Source of the DNA: Arabidopsis thaliana
Lineage: Eukaryota; Streptophyta; Magnoliopsida; Brassicales; Brassicaceae
Reading direction: 5' to 3'
DNA: 64,000 bases
Assembly (NCBI RefSeq): GCF_000001735.4
Contig: NC_003070.9
Span: 19,329,971-19,393,970, forward strand
The notes under the pieces were generated by a model that worked only from the letters and a program-made list of their open reading frames with translations, ran no database searches and had not been told where the DNA came from. Positions within the stretch are counted from its first letter, which is position 1; the number at the start of each line of letters is the position of its first letter. Positions 20,625 to 33,060 of the stretch are shown piece by piece. The position numbers and the translations under genes were made by a program.

Positions 20625-22608
20625 CTAAATAGCAACTCTGTAATTGGTGAAAATGGGCACGATATGGACTCCGATCTGATGAACCAAATCACCCGCTTTT
20701 CCATGGAACCCAACGACCTTGTAACCGTCTTCTTTAAGCTCGAAATGTTCCCCAGCAGTCATTCCAAACGGCTGAGACGTTCTCTTGTTAGTCTTGAACA
20801 TTAGACTCGTCACCACTTCAGCTTCAACACCGAAAATTTTATCATAGTAACCTTCCACTGAAGTGATGTACTCACTTGGATAATCAAGCTCAAACTACAA
20901 AAGACAAAAAGAGGAACATTAGATCAAGAAATATTTTTTTTTGGAGAAACTAGAAACAGACTAGAGAGAAGAAAGAACCGTTTCAGTTCCAAGTAATGTT
21001 TTCTTCCCATGACCATCACCGAGGATTGCTTGAGAGCCTTTGTTGTACTCAAACGTGACAAAAGCTACACCATCGTTTCCTTGACCAACAAGTATCTTTC
21101 TAACACCATCAAAAACACCATCATCCCAAGAAGCTCCTCCATTACCACCTCTTGCTTGTAGCTTCTTGGTAGTAGATGGAGTAGTCGAAGTTGTCGATGG
21201 AGCGAAATAGGCACCAAGAGCATAAAGAACATCACTAGCTTTCCCATGGAATCCGGCAAGTTTTCCTCCGTTACCATCTTTAAGTTCGAATTTCTTCTCA
21301 GTCACCATTCCAAAAGGCGGTGAGGTTGTACCCTTACTAGTCTTGAACACAAGAGCAGTGACGATTTCGCTGTTATAACCAAAGACTTTGTCGACAGAAA
21401 CTTCAATTGATGTGATGTAATCATCTGAATCAACCTCAAACTCCTCTGTTCCTAACAATGTCATTTTCCCATGGTCTCTTGTTTCTCTTTTCCCATCTTT
21501 CTCATATTCGAATTTGACATAAGCTACACCGGACTCACCTTGACCAACATAAACCTTTCTTACATGATCAAAAACACCATCGTCGAATGTTTCTCCACCA
21601 TTTCCTCCTTGAGCTTCCACTTTGTTGGGAGTAGTAGTCAAGGAGGAAGAGATGGGTGCAAAATACGCCCCAACAGAATTGAGATGAGAATCAGCAAACC
21701 CATGAAAGCTAATGATCTTGTTGTCATTAACTTGAAGTGAAAATTGTGTACCATCTCCCAAAAATTCATATCCAAAGTACTGGGAAGTGTGTTTGTTGGA
21801 TTTAAACTGAATTCCTTGAATGATATTGGTAGAGTCGTACCAACCCTCCATGGAAATAAGATACTCGGCTGGATGGCTAATCTCAATCTGTCAAAATAGA
21901 AAAAAAATGTCAATAGTTTATTAAGGATGGACAACCGGTTTGTTTTAGGTTTCATTGAAACAGAAACAAAAACAATGCTTTCGGTTTGGAATAAGTTCAG
22001 GGTAAAAACTGAAAAATAGAGTTAATGATTATAGGGGAAAATGCCAAAAACAATACTAAAATCTTTTAAAAACCAGCAAAAAAATATACTGAGATTCCAC
22101 ATTAAAAAATTGAATACCCAACGTTTAAAAAATAAAATCAAAGTTATATCTTAAACTAGCGGTTAAGTGTGTTAGAGATAGACGATTAAGACGGTTACGA
22201 ATCTCACTAATTATCAGCTTTCATTATAGTGGATCTATTTCTAGTGAAACCATATTTCACTAATATGGCTTTGGTTTCGATTAAACTATAGATTCGGTTC
22301 TTTCAGTTAAACATATATTTTTACTACTCTTAGCTAGAATACACATTAACTTGGTATAGTAGCATTAAAGAGAGAGAAAGAAAAAAAAGACAACATACCG
22401 TAGAAATAGTACTTCTACCCTTCACACCATGAAAAGATCCTTCCTTTGGTTGTCCGTTCTTTACATAATCGAATCTGATTTGTTCAATTCCAAGACCACC
22501 AGCTGCTACGTATATCTTCGTCACACCATCGTGTTCGGCTCCATCATCCCATTCTTTGCCTTCTTTTCCTCCTTGTGCTTCTAATTTTTGGGGTCCTCCG
22601 GTCGACAT
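20625..22608 (-). CDS. MBP1: Myrosinase-binding protein 1, three-domain jacalin lectin, 462 aa
   Basis: Corresponds to AT1G52040 (MBP1). Exons on the minus strand: 22608-22399, 21887-20979 and 20894-20625, giving 70+303+89 codons, all phase 0. Domain 1 starts at the Met ([16 protein letters not shown]). Domain 2 ([17 protein letters not shown]) and domain 3 ([17 protein letters not shown]) follow short Ser/Thr/Pro linkers. Exon 1 and the first part of exon 2 resemble domain 2 of JAL5; the rest resembles the end of MBP2. It therefore looks like a mosaic of its neighbours. It has the same proposed role in myrosinase complexes as MBP2 and no signal peptide. The leader exon ends near 22760 (TGATCAG|GTTACT) and a TATA box lies at 22835-22843. 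Confidence 0.95.
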
Positions 22609-22834
22609 CTTTCAGAGTTTTTTCTTCTGAAATTATAAAAGCTATTACTTTTTACTACTAGTATACTCCTGTAAATGCATTTTTTTGATATGATATATTG
22701 AATGCATAATACTAAAGAAAACTCGAAAACCAGAAAAAGAAGAGAGACAAAGAGTAACCTGATCAGTACAGCGAGGATGAGAGTTACTTGCGAGGTTGTG
22801 GATTGCGGAGGCGAATGGTGTGATATTTATTAGA

Positions 22835-22843
22835 GTATTTATA
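22835..22843 (-). promoter_or_regulatory. TATA box of MBP1
   Basis: TATAAATAC on the minus strand, about 75 bases upstream of the leader donor near 22760. The leader sequence itself (AACTCTCATCCTCG...) is alike in MBP1 and MBP2. Confidence 0.55.
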
Positions 22844-24444
22844 ATAAATGACTATAGATTTGAAAAGAATGTACAAACTAACCTTGAGTTACAGTATCTT
22901 GTCGGAAACATGCTGGAGAACACGTGTAATTACGTAAATGTCCTTTGTAACATGTTATTTTCCGAAATACATGCGATAACATAATATCCTCTTTTTATTT
23001 TGTTATTTTCTCTTATTACATAGTATTTATAAAAAACACATGGTATTTTTTGGAAAAAACATTCTATTCAGTTTAATATCTCTTTTTATCATGATATTTT
23101 GTAGTAATACACGTTTTTTTATTAAGATCACACGTGATTTCCTTAAAAATATATTCTTATTTTTTAGTAATATATGGTTTTTATTAAAATCACATGTAAT
23201 TTTTTTTTTTTAAAGATTCTGTTCATGTAAAAGAATTTCATAATAATATTTTTTCTTAAAAATTCATAACGTTTTTTGAAATAACATGTTTTTAAACTAA
23301 ATATAACATGTGAAATTTTAATGTTACATGCTATTTTGAAAAATTACACAGATGTGTTTCGTTTACTGTTCATCTTACAACAAATGAAGGGTAGCTTTGT
23401 TATTTCTTTTCTTCCGACAACGTAGGTCCATGGTTATTTTGTAACAAAAAACTTTCTCTCTGCTAGTTTCTTAATTTATATGTTTTATTTGGTTATCTAC
23501 TAATATTACCCTATTTATTAAGCTATTTTTCGGGATAAGTTTTTTTTTTCTTTATTTTGTTATGTTTTTGGAGATAAATTTACGTTAATGTTATTATAAC
23601 TTATTTGTCAAAAACATTATCTCGCGTTTACAATTTGTTCTCATATAAGTTTTAATGTTTTGTTTTGAATATTTTTATAAACAGTTTGTCATTGTGACAA
23701 TGATAGGGGTTGTAACGATCGAAAACGGTTACATTTGTAGTAAAATGCTTTCCACGTTGTGAAAAAAAGAAGAGAAAAGGCCAAGCAACCAATGAATTTG
23801 TTACACCAAACAAAATATGACAAAAATCTATGTGCACCTAACGATAATATGCCATCAAACTTTCTGTATGACTGACTATATAAGTCTATATTTTTCTTAA
23901 TAAAAGTAAATCTCAATTATTTTAATTTTATCAATATTTTAGTTATTGTCAAATGGATCAATTAGATAGATACCAAATTGTTAGATCAAATAAGATAATT
24001 AATTTTACAGAAAATGTTTAGATAAATATAGAAATTTTATTATTAGTTAAAAGTAAGACTTCTCAATTGGAGTGTTATCTAGAGTAAACATTGTGTTATT
24101 ATATAGTTTAAAATTATGTCATTAAGAAATAAACTACCTTTTTCATACAAATAAACAAATTCATTTTAATATACATAATTCCATATATGATCATATCATT
24201 ATTTTGATATATCAACAGCTACAGTTAACAATTACTATATATAGTACTAACCATCGCAGTGGCTACACAAGAAAAAGCTATAACTTTAAAATAAAAATAA
24301 AAAGGGAAAAATTTGCTAGCTACACGAAATATAAGAGAATGCATGATCACATATGTCAACTATACTATTATATAGTCACCTACATGAAGTAGATGTATTT
24401 CACGGTTACATGTCTAAACCATAAAGCGGCCATTATGCGCCTAT

Positions 24445-24800
24445 TCACATGTATTTTCTTGAAACGATTAGAATTTTGTAAAGACGTACGGCTCTAGGAG
24501 ACTGGGAACAATAGTAGAAATTCTTGACGCGATTAACCTCTGGATGATTTTCTCCCCTAATGTGATGAAGTTGCTCTAAAAATGGCAATTCGGCTCCTAT
24601 GACGATTGTTCCGTCGAAGATTCCAACTTGGTGAGGCAAGATCCTTTCATATTTGGTCACGAGGGAGCCATCGTGTGGTGAGTGGTTTTGGTAGTGTTTG
24701 TTCTCTGGTGTGAGTAGGGTGGCTACTTCTTCAGGCAAAGTTCTCGGAGAGCAACTCAGGGCTTTGGAGCTCCGGTGGCTCGGTCTTTTTCGAGTAGAGA
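24445..24800 (-). other. Unrecognised coding-like stretch, minus strand
   Basis: An open frame of about 97 codons from 24738 reads LPEEVATLLTPENKHYQNH, then KYERILPHQVGIFDG and GAELPFLEQLHHIRG. Composition looks coding (GC above its surroundings, balanced residues) but I recognise no family. There is no clear promoter or splice partner. It could be an exon relic or a transposon fragment. Confidence 0.3.
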
Positions 24801-25135
24801 CTCGTTAGATCTTAGCCAAGTTCCATCGAATGCGGACACCACTAATCACATAAGGCGCAATAATTTATTATCTCCCTTGACCTAATTTTAGTTTGGTTTG
24901 TCTGTGGGAAAAGTTTTTAATAAAGATTTATTTTCACTCTTATCATAGAAAATTGTAAAATTGAAGTTTTATTATAAAATATAGATCGAAAATATTTTAA
25001 ATGACATATTGAAATTAGTTTTGGATAAAGTTTTATTTCGTTACATAGATGTTCATAGTTGACAACATCGGAATCGATAAGTATTTTAAAGTAGTAAAAG
25101 ATACGTGAAGCCATGCATGAACAAACTTCTGTAGC

Positions 25136-26778
25136 TTAGGAAGATATCATTGGAGAGAAATATACTCCAATAGCATCAAAAGAACCACCATCTCTTCCAT
25201 GGAACCCACTGATAACATTACCTTTAGTCTCCAACACAAATTTGGTACCAATGACCAATCCAAATGTCTGAGAGATTCTCCCTTTTGACGTTTTGAAAGT
25301 CAATGACGTAAGAACCAAATAGTTACCCTCACTGATATGGTCGTATGTACCCTCCACAGATGTCATATATTCATTCGGAAAGTCCACAGCAAACTGCAAT
25401 AAATACACAATTAGTGTATTTGATATTTCATACCCCAAAAAAAAACTTAAAAGCTTAGTATATTTATTTCATATACCATTCGAAATAGAAACATTTATTT
25501 ATAAAAACCTCGTTCAGTTTATTGTATATACCGACCAAGGGCTATAGAGAATTTACCTCCTGCGTTTCTCCATTCTTCATCCCGTGATAACGTGTCACCA
25601 CTTGGCCATCTTGGTCATAGTCAATGTTCATACTCCTTATATGAGTTTCAGTAAAAGTAACATACACCTTTCTTACACCGTCGAAATTAGGACCATCATC
25701 CCAATATTCGCCTCCGGTTATGCCACCCTGGAGTTCTGATTTGGTAGGAGCAGTCTTTACATATGCACCAAGAGATCGGAGGCTACGCCAAGCAGATCCA
25801 TGGAAGCCAACGATGACTTTTCCATCGACTCCAAGTGAAAACTTAGTACCCTTTTGATATCCAATAAATTCTGAAGTCTTGAGGTTGGTTTTGAATTGGA
25901 GTGCTTGCATCACACCGGTCTTCCAGTCGTAGTAACCCTCAACAGATACAATTTGTTCATACTGGAGATGGTCAATCTCAAACTGCAAACCAAATATGGC
26001 AAATTACGAGAAGATGTAAGTATTTGATTTATTACATATATAATCATAATAATAATGAAGTTTTGGTTGTAAACTAAAATCTAATTTTGGCTAGATTTTT
26101 TTTTTTTTTTTTTTAAAGTGTATAATACCTTTTGAAAAAAAACTCTCCACCCATTACTTAGCTTTATATTTACCAAAATGAATATATGAATTGAAACATA
26201 CCGTCTGTGTGAAACCGTCGGCTGAAACACCATGGACTGATCCATTAAACGATTGTCCATCCTTGACATAGTCGAATTTGATGTACTGAATGCCTTCATG
26301 ATCACCTCGTATGTAAACCTTTGCTACATTATCATTCGCACCGTCATCCCACCGTTTCCCTCCCTTCCCACCAATTGCTTCGATCTTTTGGGCCATTGCA
26401 ACCCCATTTGAATCTTTAAACATATAATTGATTTAGGTTATATTTTGTTTTATTATTTCATAGTCGTTAGTATTATTTTATGTTGGGACTATGAATATTC
26501 AAAAGAAAACAACTGTTTTTTTAATCCAATCATCAACTTTGTTCTAAACAGAAGGAAGTATCGTTTTAAGTTCTTTGGAAATTTTATATCAAAGCCGAAT
26601 TTGAGGTCATGATAAAAAAGCAGAAATTTCAATTAACAGAAAATTATTAATTTGGAGCTTTATAGGGAATTCTAGCTGTTCTCTTTCATCTAAAAACATT
26701 AATGGTCTAAGAGACATAGCGAGCTTAATTACCTATAATGGCAGATGAGAGAAAGATAAAAAGATAGATGATGAACAT
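25136..26778 (-). CDS. JAL6: Secreted two-domain jacalin-related lectin, 313 aa
   Basis: Corresponds to AT1G52050 (JAL6). Exons on the minus strand: 26778-26733, 26413-26202, 25982-25557 and 25393-25136. The first exon is only 46 bases and encodes a hydrophobic leader (MFIIYLFIFLSSAII). It is joined in phase 1 to DSNGVAMAQKIEAIGGKGG. Domain 1 runs about 24-165 and domain 2 about 170-313, each with the GFHG...LGAY or IGVYF ending. Secretion to the ER and apoplast is inferred from the leader. An internal Met in exon 2 (AMAQK) would give a cytosolic form if used. TATA box at 26831-26843. Confidence 0.93.
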
Positions 26779-26830
26779 GATCGATAATTATGCTGTTAGT
26801 GTTTGATGAATCCATAAGTTGAGGATGAAG

Positions 26831-26843
26831 ATGCTTATTTATA
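26831..26843 (-). promoter_or_regulatory. TATA box of JAL6
   Basis: TATAAATAAGCAT on the minus strand, about 55 bases upstream of the start codon. The same TATAAATAAG is found before JAL7 and JAL8. Confidence 0.75.
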
Positions 26844-26945
26844 GACACAGTTTGGCTCTTTCACATTTGCATATTAGTGTATGTATAAAAATCTGACTAG
26901 TGGCCATTAGGCATTTTAAAATAATGTTCCTCAATTATCAAATTT
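26844..26945 (-). promoter_or_regulatory. Shared upstream module of JAL6
   Basis: A block just above the TATA box with CTTTCACA, GCATATTA and ACTAGTGGCC segments (plus-strand wording) in the same order as before JAL7 and JAL8. It is conserved well above the surrounding spacer, so either a shared regulatory module or simply recent duplication. Confidence 0.5.
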
Positions 26946-29068
26946 TTATCTTCTTGAAGGTATTTATAGTGTTTTAACAAAACCTTCAGAAACAATCTTT
27001 GATTAAAAATCCTTTAACCAATTGAATTAAAAACTTTAGGATATTTGAACAATGTGAACTGAGATTGACCTAAAACCATTATAAGAAACAAAACAAAACT
27101 TTATGTGACTATGAAGTATTATACTTTGATTTATTTTGAACTTTATCATTGACCAGTCAACTAGAAATATCAAATAGTAATTTAGATTTCTTCTTTCTTA
27201 ATTTAATTAATACCTACTCGAGTTTTAATTTAAATATTGAAATAGTGAAATTGTTATTTATTTTTTTAAAGTACTTTATTTTCATTTTATTTTCAGTAGA
27301 CTAAATACATTTTTATCGTGATTTCAGATTTCGAGATGAAGAAACTTAGATCATCATTTTGTTATCACATGAAGTTGATTGTATTGGAGTGTTGCGTTAG
27401 ATTGTTTTGCTGACCTGGATTAGTTAAGATGAGCTAGCATGAGTTTGCATGTTGGAGAAGATTTAATTCTATACTTCCCTTTCTGTCTTCTTACTCTTAT
27501 TCGACTCTGTGGTCGAGAAGATTCATTGTTATGCATTTGTGTTGTTTCATATAATTACCCAAAAACATCTAAGTTTTAGACTTCTTAGTGTTCATTATAG
27601 TGTCATTCAACATCTTCAAAATACTTGCAGATGGAAATAAAAATTATAACGATTTTAATAGAGTGGCTTAACAATCCCAAAAAAAACAATTTTCTTAAGC
27701 CACACAATTACGGTAATCTTGTCACTGCGTCTTCTCACATCCCCAAAAGTCCAAAACGTATATCTGAATCAATGCCTAATTATGAAAGATATAATTCAAA
27801 CCTACTTGCATTTAATTAATCTGATTCAATATCAGATCGATCTGATTAATAAATAAGGACCATGTAATCTGGTCAATAGGAAATAGGTTCACATCTCTTT
27901 GCTTTAATTATAGATCTCAAAATGTTGATATCTTAAGCCTAAATGCTTGGAGCATGAAGTATGCCCAAATCAGTTCATCAGATACACATGTGACATGTAT
28001 ATGACTATATCTCTTAACAAAAAGTCTCACACCAAAACCGCAAAACGTATTATTTGAATCGAATCATGATTACGAAATATATATATACTGAAAACCTACT
28101 TGTATTTGATTAATTCAATCTCAGATCGTGTGTTAAAGAATACGAAAGACCATGAATTTTGACTTTGGACTATTAGATAATTGGTTACTTACTTTTCCCG
28201 CGTTCTTCATGTGTTTAATTGTAAGATTGAAGTTCTTAGCTCAAATGTTGATATTTAAACGGTTTAGTTCTTTCTCGTTTTCTTTTATTTCTGGCAATTT
28301 AAACTGTAGGGCGATTTTTAATACTCAGTGTTAGAAACAATTTTTTAGTTTTAGTTAGAGATGATACGTTCACACTTTTACCTTAAAGAGTATAAATATA
28401 TTGGTAAAGCTCATTTGGTTAAATTCAAAACTAACTGGCACTAAATAAATTGGTTAATGTCTTTTATATATTCGTTTAGACTCACTTTTTTTTGTAAGAA
28501 TATCTTAGACTCACTTGTATATGTTAATATTAGTTGTGCCCTTGTTAGCGTGGAACCAAGGCTAGTTAACGTTGTTCCAGTTATAGGACTGGCATTAATA
28601 CCCCAACGGTTACTCCATTTCAATTAAATGGAGATATGATGAACGTTAAAGTTAATTAATGTATAATTTAATCAATTATTTTACATCAAATGGGAAATAC
28701 TTTTGATGTCACAATTTGTTTAAATTTTTGATTTTCTCATTTTTACTCATTGAGTTTTAGCTTGATATATAAACATTTACGCACAAAAACAGAATAATCT
28801 TAGAGATGATTTTGTTTTTTAACACTTTATCCAATGTTATAAAATATTTTATATAATACCGAAATAGAGACCCTTATTTTATTACATAGATTTGCAAACT
28901 CGAAATACAATGTGAAATTAAAGAAGATGAGGAACATCATATAGTAAATATTTATTAATAGATGTGAGCATTATAAAACAACATGATAAAATTGGTGAAG
29001 TTGTTGGTAAGTTTTTCAGTGGAACCATATACGTTTAGTAGCCTTCATAGCTTAATATTACGAAGAAA
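26946..29068. other. JAL6 upstream and JAL7 3' flank
   Basis: AT-rich spacer. Two related segments (about 27740-27850 and 28030-28260) share AACGTAT...GAATC...ACCTACTTG..ATTTGATTAATT wording and match a third copy at 33830-34050. No gene seen. Confidence 0.5.
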
Positions 29069-30681
29069 TCATATCGGAGAGAAATAAACCCCAATAGCAT
29101 CGAAAGCACCACCATTTCTCCCATAGAATCCGACAATTGCATTACCTTGGCTCTCCAGCACAAATTTGGTACCAGACACAACCCCATATGTGGGAGATAT
29201 TCTACCTTTCGATGTTTTGAAACTCAAGGACGTAATGACCAAAACGTAATGATCGGGGAATAGGATTGAGTCGTACGTACCCTCCACTGATATCAAAAAT
29301 TCATTTGGATAGTCTATCGCAAACTGCAATGAAGAAAAATAATGTTAGTAAACCTACATTGATTTTTTTTATTTTTTTTACAATTAAAAATGAATTTTCA
29401 CGTAAAATCAGAGCCTAATAAGTCTACATGGTTGTGATATATAAACGTAAGTTTTGGCTTATTAATTAAATATAAGCAATTCAAGTATGTGTCCGGACTA
29501 AGAATGTTTTAAGTTAAGAGTTATAAGAACTTAGGACCTCCTCTGTCTCTCCCTCCTTGTTCCCGTGGGAACTTGTCACAACTTGTCCGTCTTTTTCGTA
29601 GTCGATGTTGATACTCCTTATACAAGTGTTCATGTAAGTAACATACACCTTTCTTACGCCATCATAATTAGGACCATCATCCCAGTAGTCGCCGCCCCAA
29701 CCACCTACGAGTTCTGACTTAGTAGGAGGAACTTTTGTTAAATACGCTCCAATGGAATTTAGGGCTTTCCCCGCGGATCCATGGAAGCCATTGATCATCT
29801 TTCCGTTTACCCCACCAAGTGAAAACTTTGTATTACTCTTTGGGTATCCAATCACTTCAGAGGTCTTCCGGTTGGTTTTGAATTCAAGTGCTTGCATCAC
29901 ACCGGATTTGTCAAAGTAACCGTCAACAGATACAATATGTTCACCGTTTTGATAGTCAATCTCGAACTGCCAACAAAAATGGTTGATACGTTAATAGGAT
30001 TTTCGTAGACAACAAGCTAAATATGTGACATGTGGATCCAAAACATCAACAGAATTCACCTTTGAATTTCACTCGCCACTACAATTAAAACGATGTATTA
30101 AAGATTCTATATATAATAATATTTATTTTTAAAGCATACCATTTGTGTGAAACCACTACCCGAAACACCATGGATTGATCCCTCTACAGACTGTCCATCT
30201 TTGACATAATCAAATTTGATGTATTGTATGCCTTCAAGACCACCTCGTATATAAACTTTTGCTACATTATCATGGCCGGCTCCATCATCCCATTCCTTGC
30301 CCCCTTTCCCACCCTTAGCCTCCAACTTTTGGGCCATTGCAAACCCATTTGAATCTTTATACATAAAAATTGAATACTATTATTGTGTTATATAATCTTC
30401 TTGTCATTATTAATTTTACTGAGAACATTAACTTTCTAGCCAAGCATCAATGTGTTAAAGAAAATGGAAGAAAGAAAGTTGTAATTATCCAACTAACGTT
30501 TGGAGCCACATATACACAATTATGTACATAATTTAGATTAAAATATAGGGGAAAAGTGTACTTTATGTTCTCTCTAGCAAATATCTGAAACATGAATGGT
30601 GTGAATGAAAACGGTGCATAAGGAAGCTTAGTTACCTATAATGGCTGAGGAGAGAAAGAGAAATATATAGATGAAAATCAT
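29069..30681 (-). CDS. JAL7: Secreted two-domain jacalin-related lectin, 314 aa
   Basis: Corresponds to AT1G52060 (JAL7). Exons on the minus strand: 30681-30636, 30354-30140, 29966-29538 and 29323-29069. The 46-base first exon encodes the leader [15 protein letters not shown], and exon 2 continues [19 protein letters not shown]. Intron phases are the same as in JAL6 (1, 0, 0). Domain 1 ends [17 protein letters not shown] and domain 2 ends [17 protein letters not shown], with Tyr in place of His in the FHG motif of domain 2, as in JAL8. The donor after exon 3 is GAG|GTCCTA, a weak but GT site. No damage seen. Confidence 0.92.
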
Positions 30682-30724
30682 GATCGATGTGCTATGGTGA
30701 TTGATGAAGAAGCTGAAATCGAAA

Positions 30725-30736
30725 TGCTTATTTATA
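30725..30736 (-). promoter_or_regulatory. TATA box of JAL7
   Basis: TATAAATAAGCA on the minus strand, about 45 bases upstream of the start codon. Confidence 0.75.
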
Positions 30737-30739
30737 CAC

Positions 30740-30830
30740 CAAGTTTTAGCTCTTTCACAAATGCATATTACTAGTATATTTAACTAGTGGCCTCTAAGGC
30801 AATAGATTAATGTTTCTCAGTTCTCAAGTT
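30740..30830 (-). promoter_or_regulatory. Shared upstream module of JAL7
   Basis: Carries the same ordered CTTTCACA, GCATATTACTAGT and AACTAGTGGCCT segments as JAL6 and JAL8. Confidence 0.5.
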
Positions 30831-31963
30831 TCATCATTTTAAGTAGTTTGTTATATATACTAATACTATTTCTTAAAGAAAGTTCACTGAACCAATAGAC
30901 TCGTAAACGTAATCTTAATGAAAGAACAATATGGATGCTAATGTTTGGATATCAAAGTAAGTTAACCTAAAGGCGTACATGCAGTTGCGGATTTAGAAAT
31001 AAAATTTACATGCAGGGGATAAAATACTATACTAATTTTAAAGATACAAACAATTATGTTATTATTATTTAAATTCTAAATAGGAAAAAATAATAATATT
31101 TATCCACATTTCATATAATAGCTAACGTGGGATTTGATCATGAATTTAGGAGGGGCAAGTTGCTTCAATTTACCATTTGACCTATATATTTTTTTTTTCT
31201 TACCAAAATGAATATACTTTCTTTTCTAAATGTAAATCTATTGCTCATCAAAAAGGTTTATTTACAATCTAACGAAAGAAAATAGAATTGAATGATCGAA
31301 AATAAGAAAAAAAGTGAGCATCAAGGAGATGAAGTTTTAGCTAATCCCCTTGTACTGAACAAACCCGTAAGGAGTCCCTCGAGTTTTGTTTGATTCGTGG
31401 TATTGAAGGGAGCTGATAAGACTACAATTACATTTTTGTCAATCTTGTAGATGGGCTGGGATATGGAGGATGGCCATCCTTCTAGTGTCTTCAATCATTA
31501 TATTCTCTCCATACATGGTGTGCATTGGCAAACGATGGTCGGAAACTAGGATTATTCCAGAAATTTGTCGATGCAGATGTCAAAAAAATATTGTTAAAAT
31601 AATATTGGAGAAAGTTTCAACCACATTTTTCCATCGAGAGATTTTGTCAAAACGTTGTTCGAAAATTCCGATGAGTTTCCAACTAAACGTGGTATCTGTA
31701 TCGAGATAGGTTTGTCGGATAGGCATGCATCAGAATTTTCTGTTTATTTTTGATGAAACTTGAAAATTTTAGTCGGAAATTCGTCGGAAAGTTCCAACAA
31801 CTTTCTAAGACTGTAAATATACAGTCAAAAATTATCGATGATATTTAAAAAAAATAAAAATTTAGAGTAACCCAAGAGCCAAAATACTGCCAAATAACTC
31901 CTACCAGATCAGTATGCATAATGATGATATATCGTTACCTTAGTGGCCATTCCAGCTTCCAAG

Positions 31964-32117
31964 CAGTGGCGTAGCTAGCTAATGAGGAGGGGGTCAACGA
32001 CCCCATAACCTTTACAAAATTTATTTTCTAAGCTTACTTAAAAATAAATAATTTAATACTATTATTCAGTTATATAATATATGACCTCCATAACATATTA
32101 TTCGAGCTCGACCACTG
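31964..32117. mobile_element. hAT-type MITE, 154 bp
   Basis: Inverted ends CAGTGGCGTAGCT (left) and CAGTGGTCGAGCT (right, minus strand). It is flanked by an 8-bp near-duplicate target: CTTCCAAG at 31956-31963 and ATTCCAAG at 32118-32125. An internal GGGGTCAACGACCCC palindrome lies near the left end. CAGTGG-type ends with an 8-bp duplication are typical of hAT elements; no transposase is present. Confidence 0.7.
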
Positions 32118-33014
32118 ATTCCAAGCATGATTAAGGTTGTATTTAACAAATAAAAATATTAACAAGACATTTTAACACATATCACGAATATACATTTATA
32201 ATTAATTTCCCCTCTCTAGCTTCTTTGTATCAATTCTTTCATACACCACCTCCATGGATAGTAAACTTCTTGTATTATCCGTTTACAGTTTAATGAAAGT
32301 TCGCAGATGTTACAAAACTTACAAAATCCGTAATCATGAATCGATTTAGACATACGTTTCCGGTGATAGTTGTTTAATGTTAGAAAAACGGTTTTATATA
32401 TGAGGGAATATGGTTTGACCAAATTATTAAATCTGTATGGTTTAAGACGAAATCTCAAATAGTCAAATCTGATTTTGCATTTTCTGATCGGTCTCATGGA
32501 ACGTGGAAACCCTAAAAGAGTGATCTTATTACTTAAGGATTTGACCAACAAAAATGAAACCTTGAGATCTACGACAATTTAATGATCTTCATGATTCCAC
32601 TTTACGGTGAGGCCAAACAAAAAGGAATCAAGTTTTGACTTTTGAGGAAATTTTTATGAATTTAGTCAACCATTATAAGACTGCTTAATAAGTTTGATGG
32701 AACTCCAAACTCATGTTTTACCAAACGGTTTCATATGGAATGTTCCTCGGTTAATAGTTTATATAGTTTAAGGCCCCACAATGGGTAAATGTCAAATAAT
32801 TCGTCCAAATTAAATTAGATAGTGAATCAGTAACTTAACCTAACCAATAGAAAATATTAGTTATTCAAAAAGAAACAAAATTAACCTAGCCTGTGACAGG
32901 AACAGTGGATTTAGAAAGCTTAATATCAAGTACTCCAGTACTCTTAGAGGTCAAGGATAGTTCGATTAGTTGAATTATACTAGGGTAAAAAGTTGTTAGT
33001 TATCAACGAGTTGT

Positions 33015-33060
33015 TGGTCTAGTGGTAAATCTCCCAAATAAATATGATTGGTTCAACGTA
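33015..33060 (+). mobile_element. SINE-like fragment (tRNA-type promoter boxes)
   Basis: TGGTCTAGTGGT fits a Pol III A box. GGTTCAACG about 24 bases later is a weak, spaced B box. No poly(A) tail is clear. It is too short to place in a family. Confidence 0.3.

Larger units (their letters stand above)
22609..25135. other. MBP1 promoter and spacer to JAL6
   Basis: MBP1 leader and TATA box; then about 850 bases of AT-rich sequence (about 22850-23690) that MBP2 lacks; then the promoter-distal block shared with MBP2 (about 23690-23860). AT-rich DNA without features follows to 24.4 kb, then an unrecognised coding-like stretch (24445-24800) and the JAL6 3' flank. Confidence 0.6.

Noticed and set aside
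31470..31709. 79-codon frame upstream of JAL7
   Set aside because: Hydrophobic start followed by unordered sequence, in repeat-rich spacer with no family resemblance.
32216..32551. 111-codon minus frame upstream of JAL7
   Set aside because: Lies in the segment that recurs inverted at 37.5 kb, where the frame is not kept.
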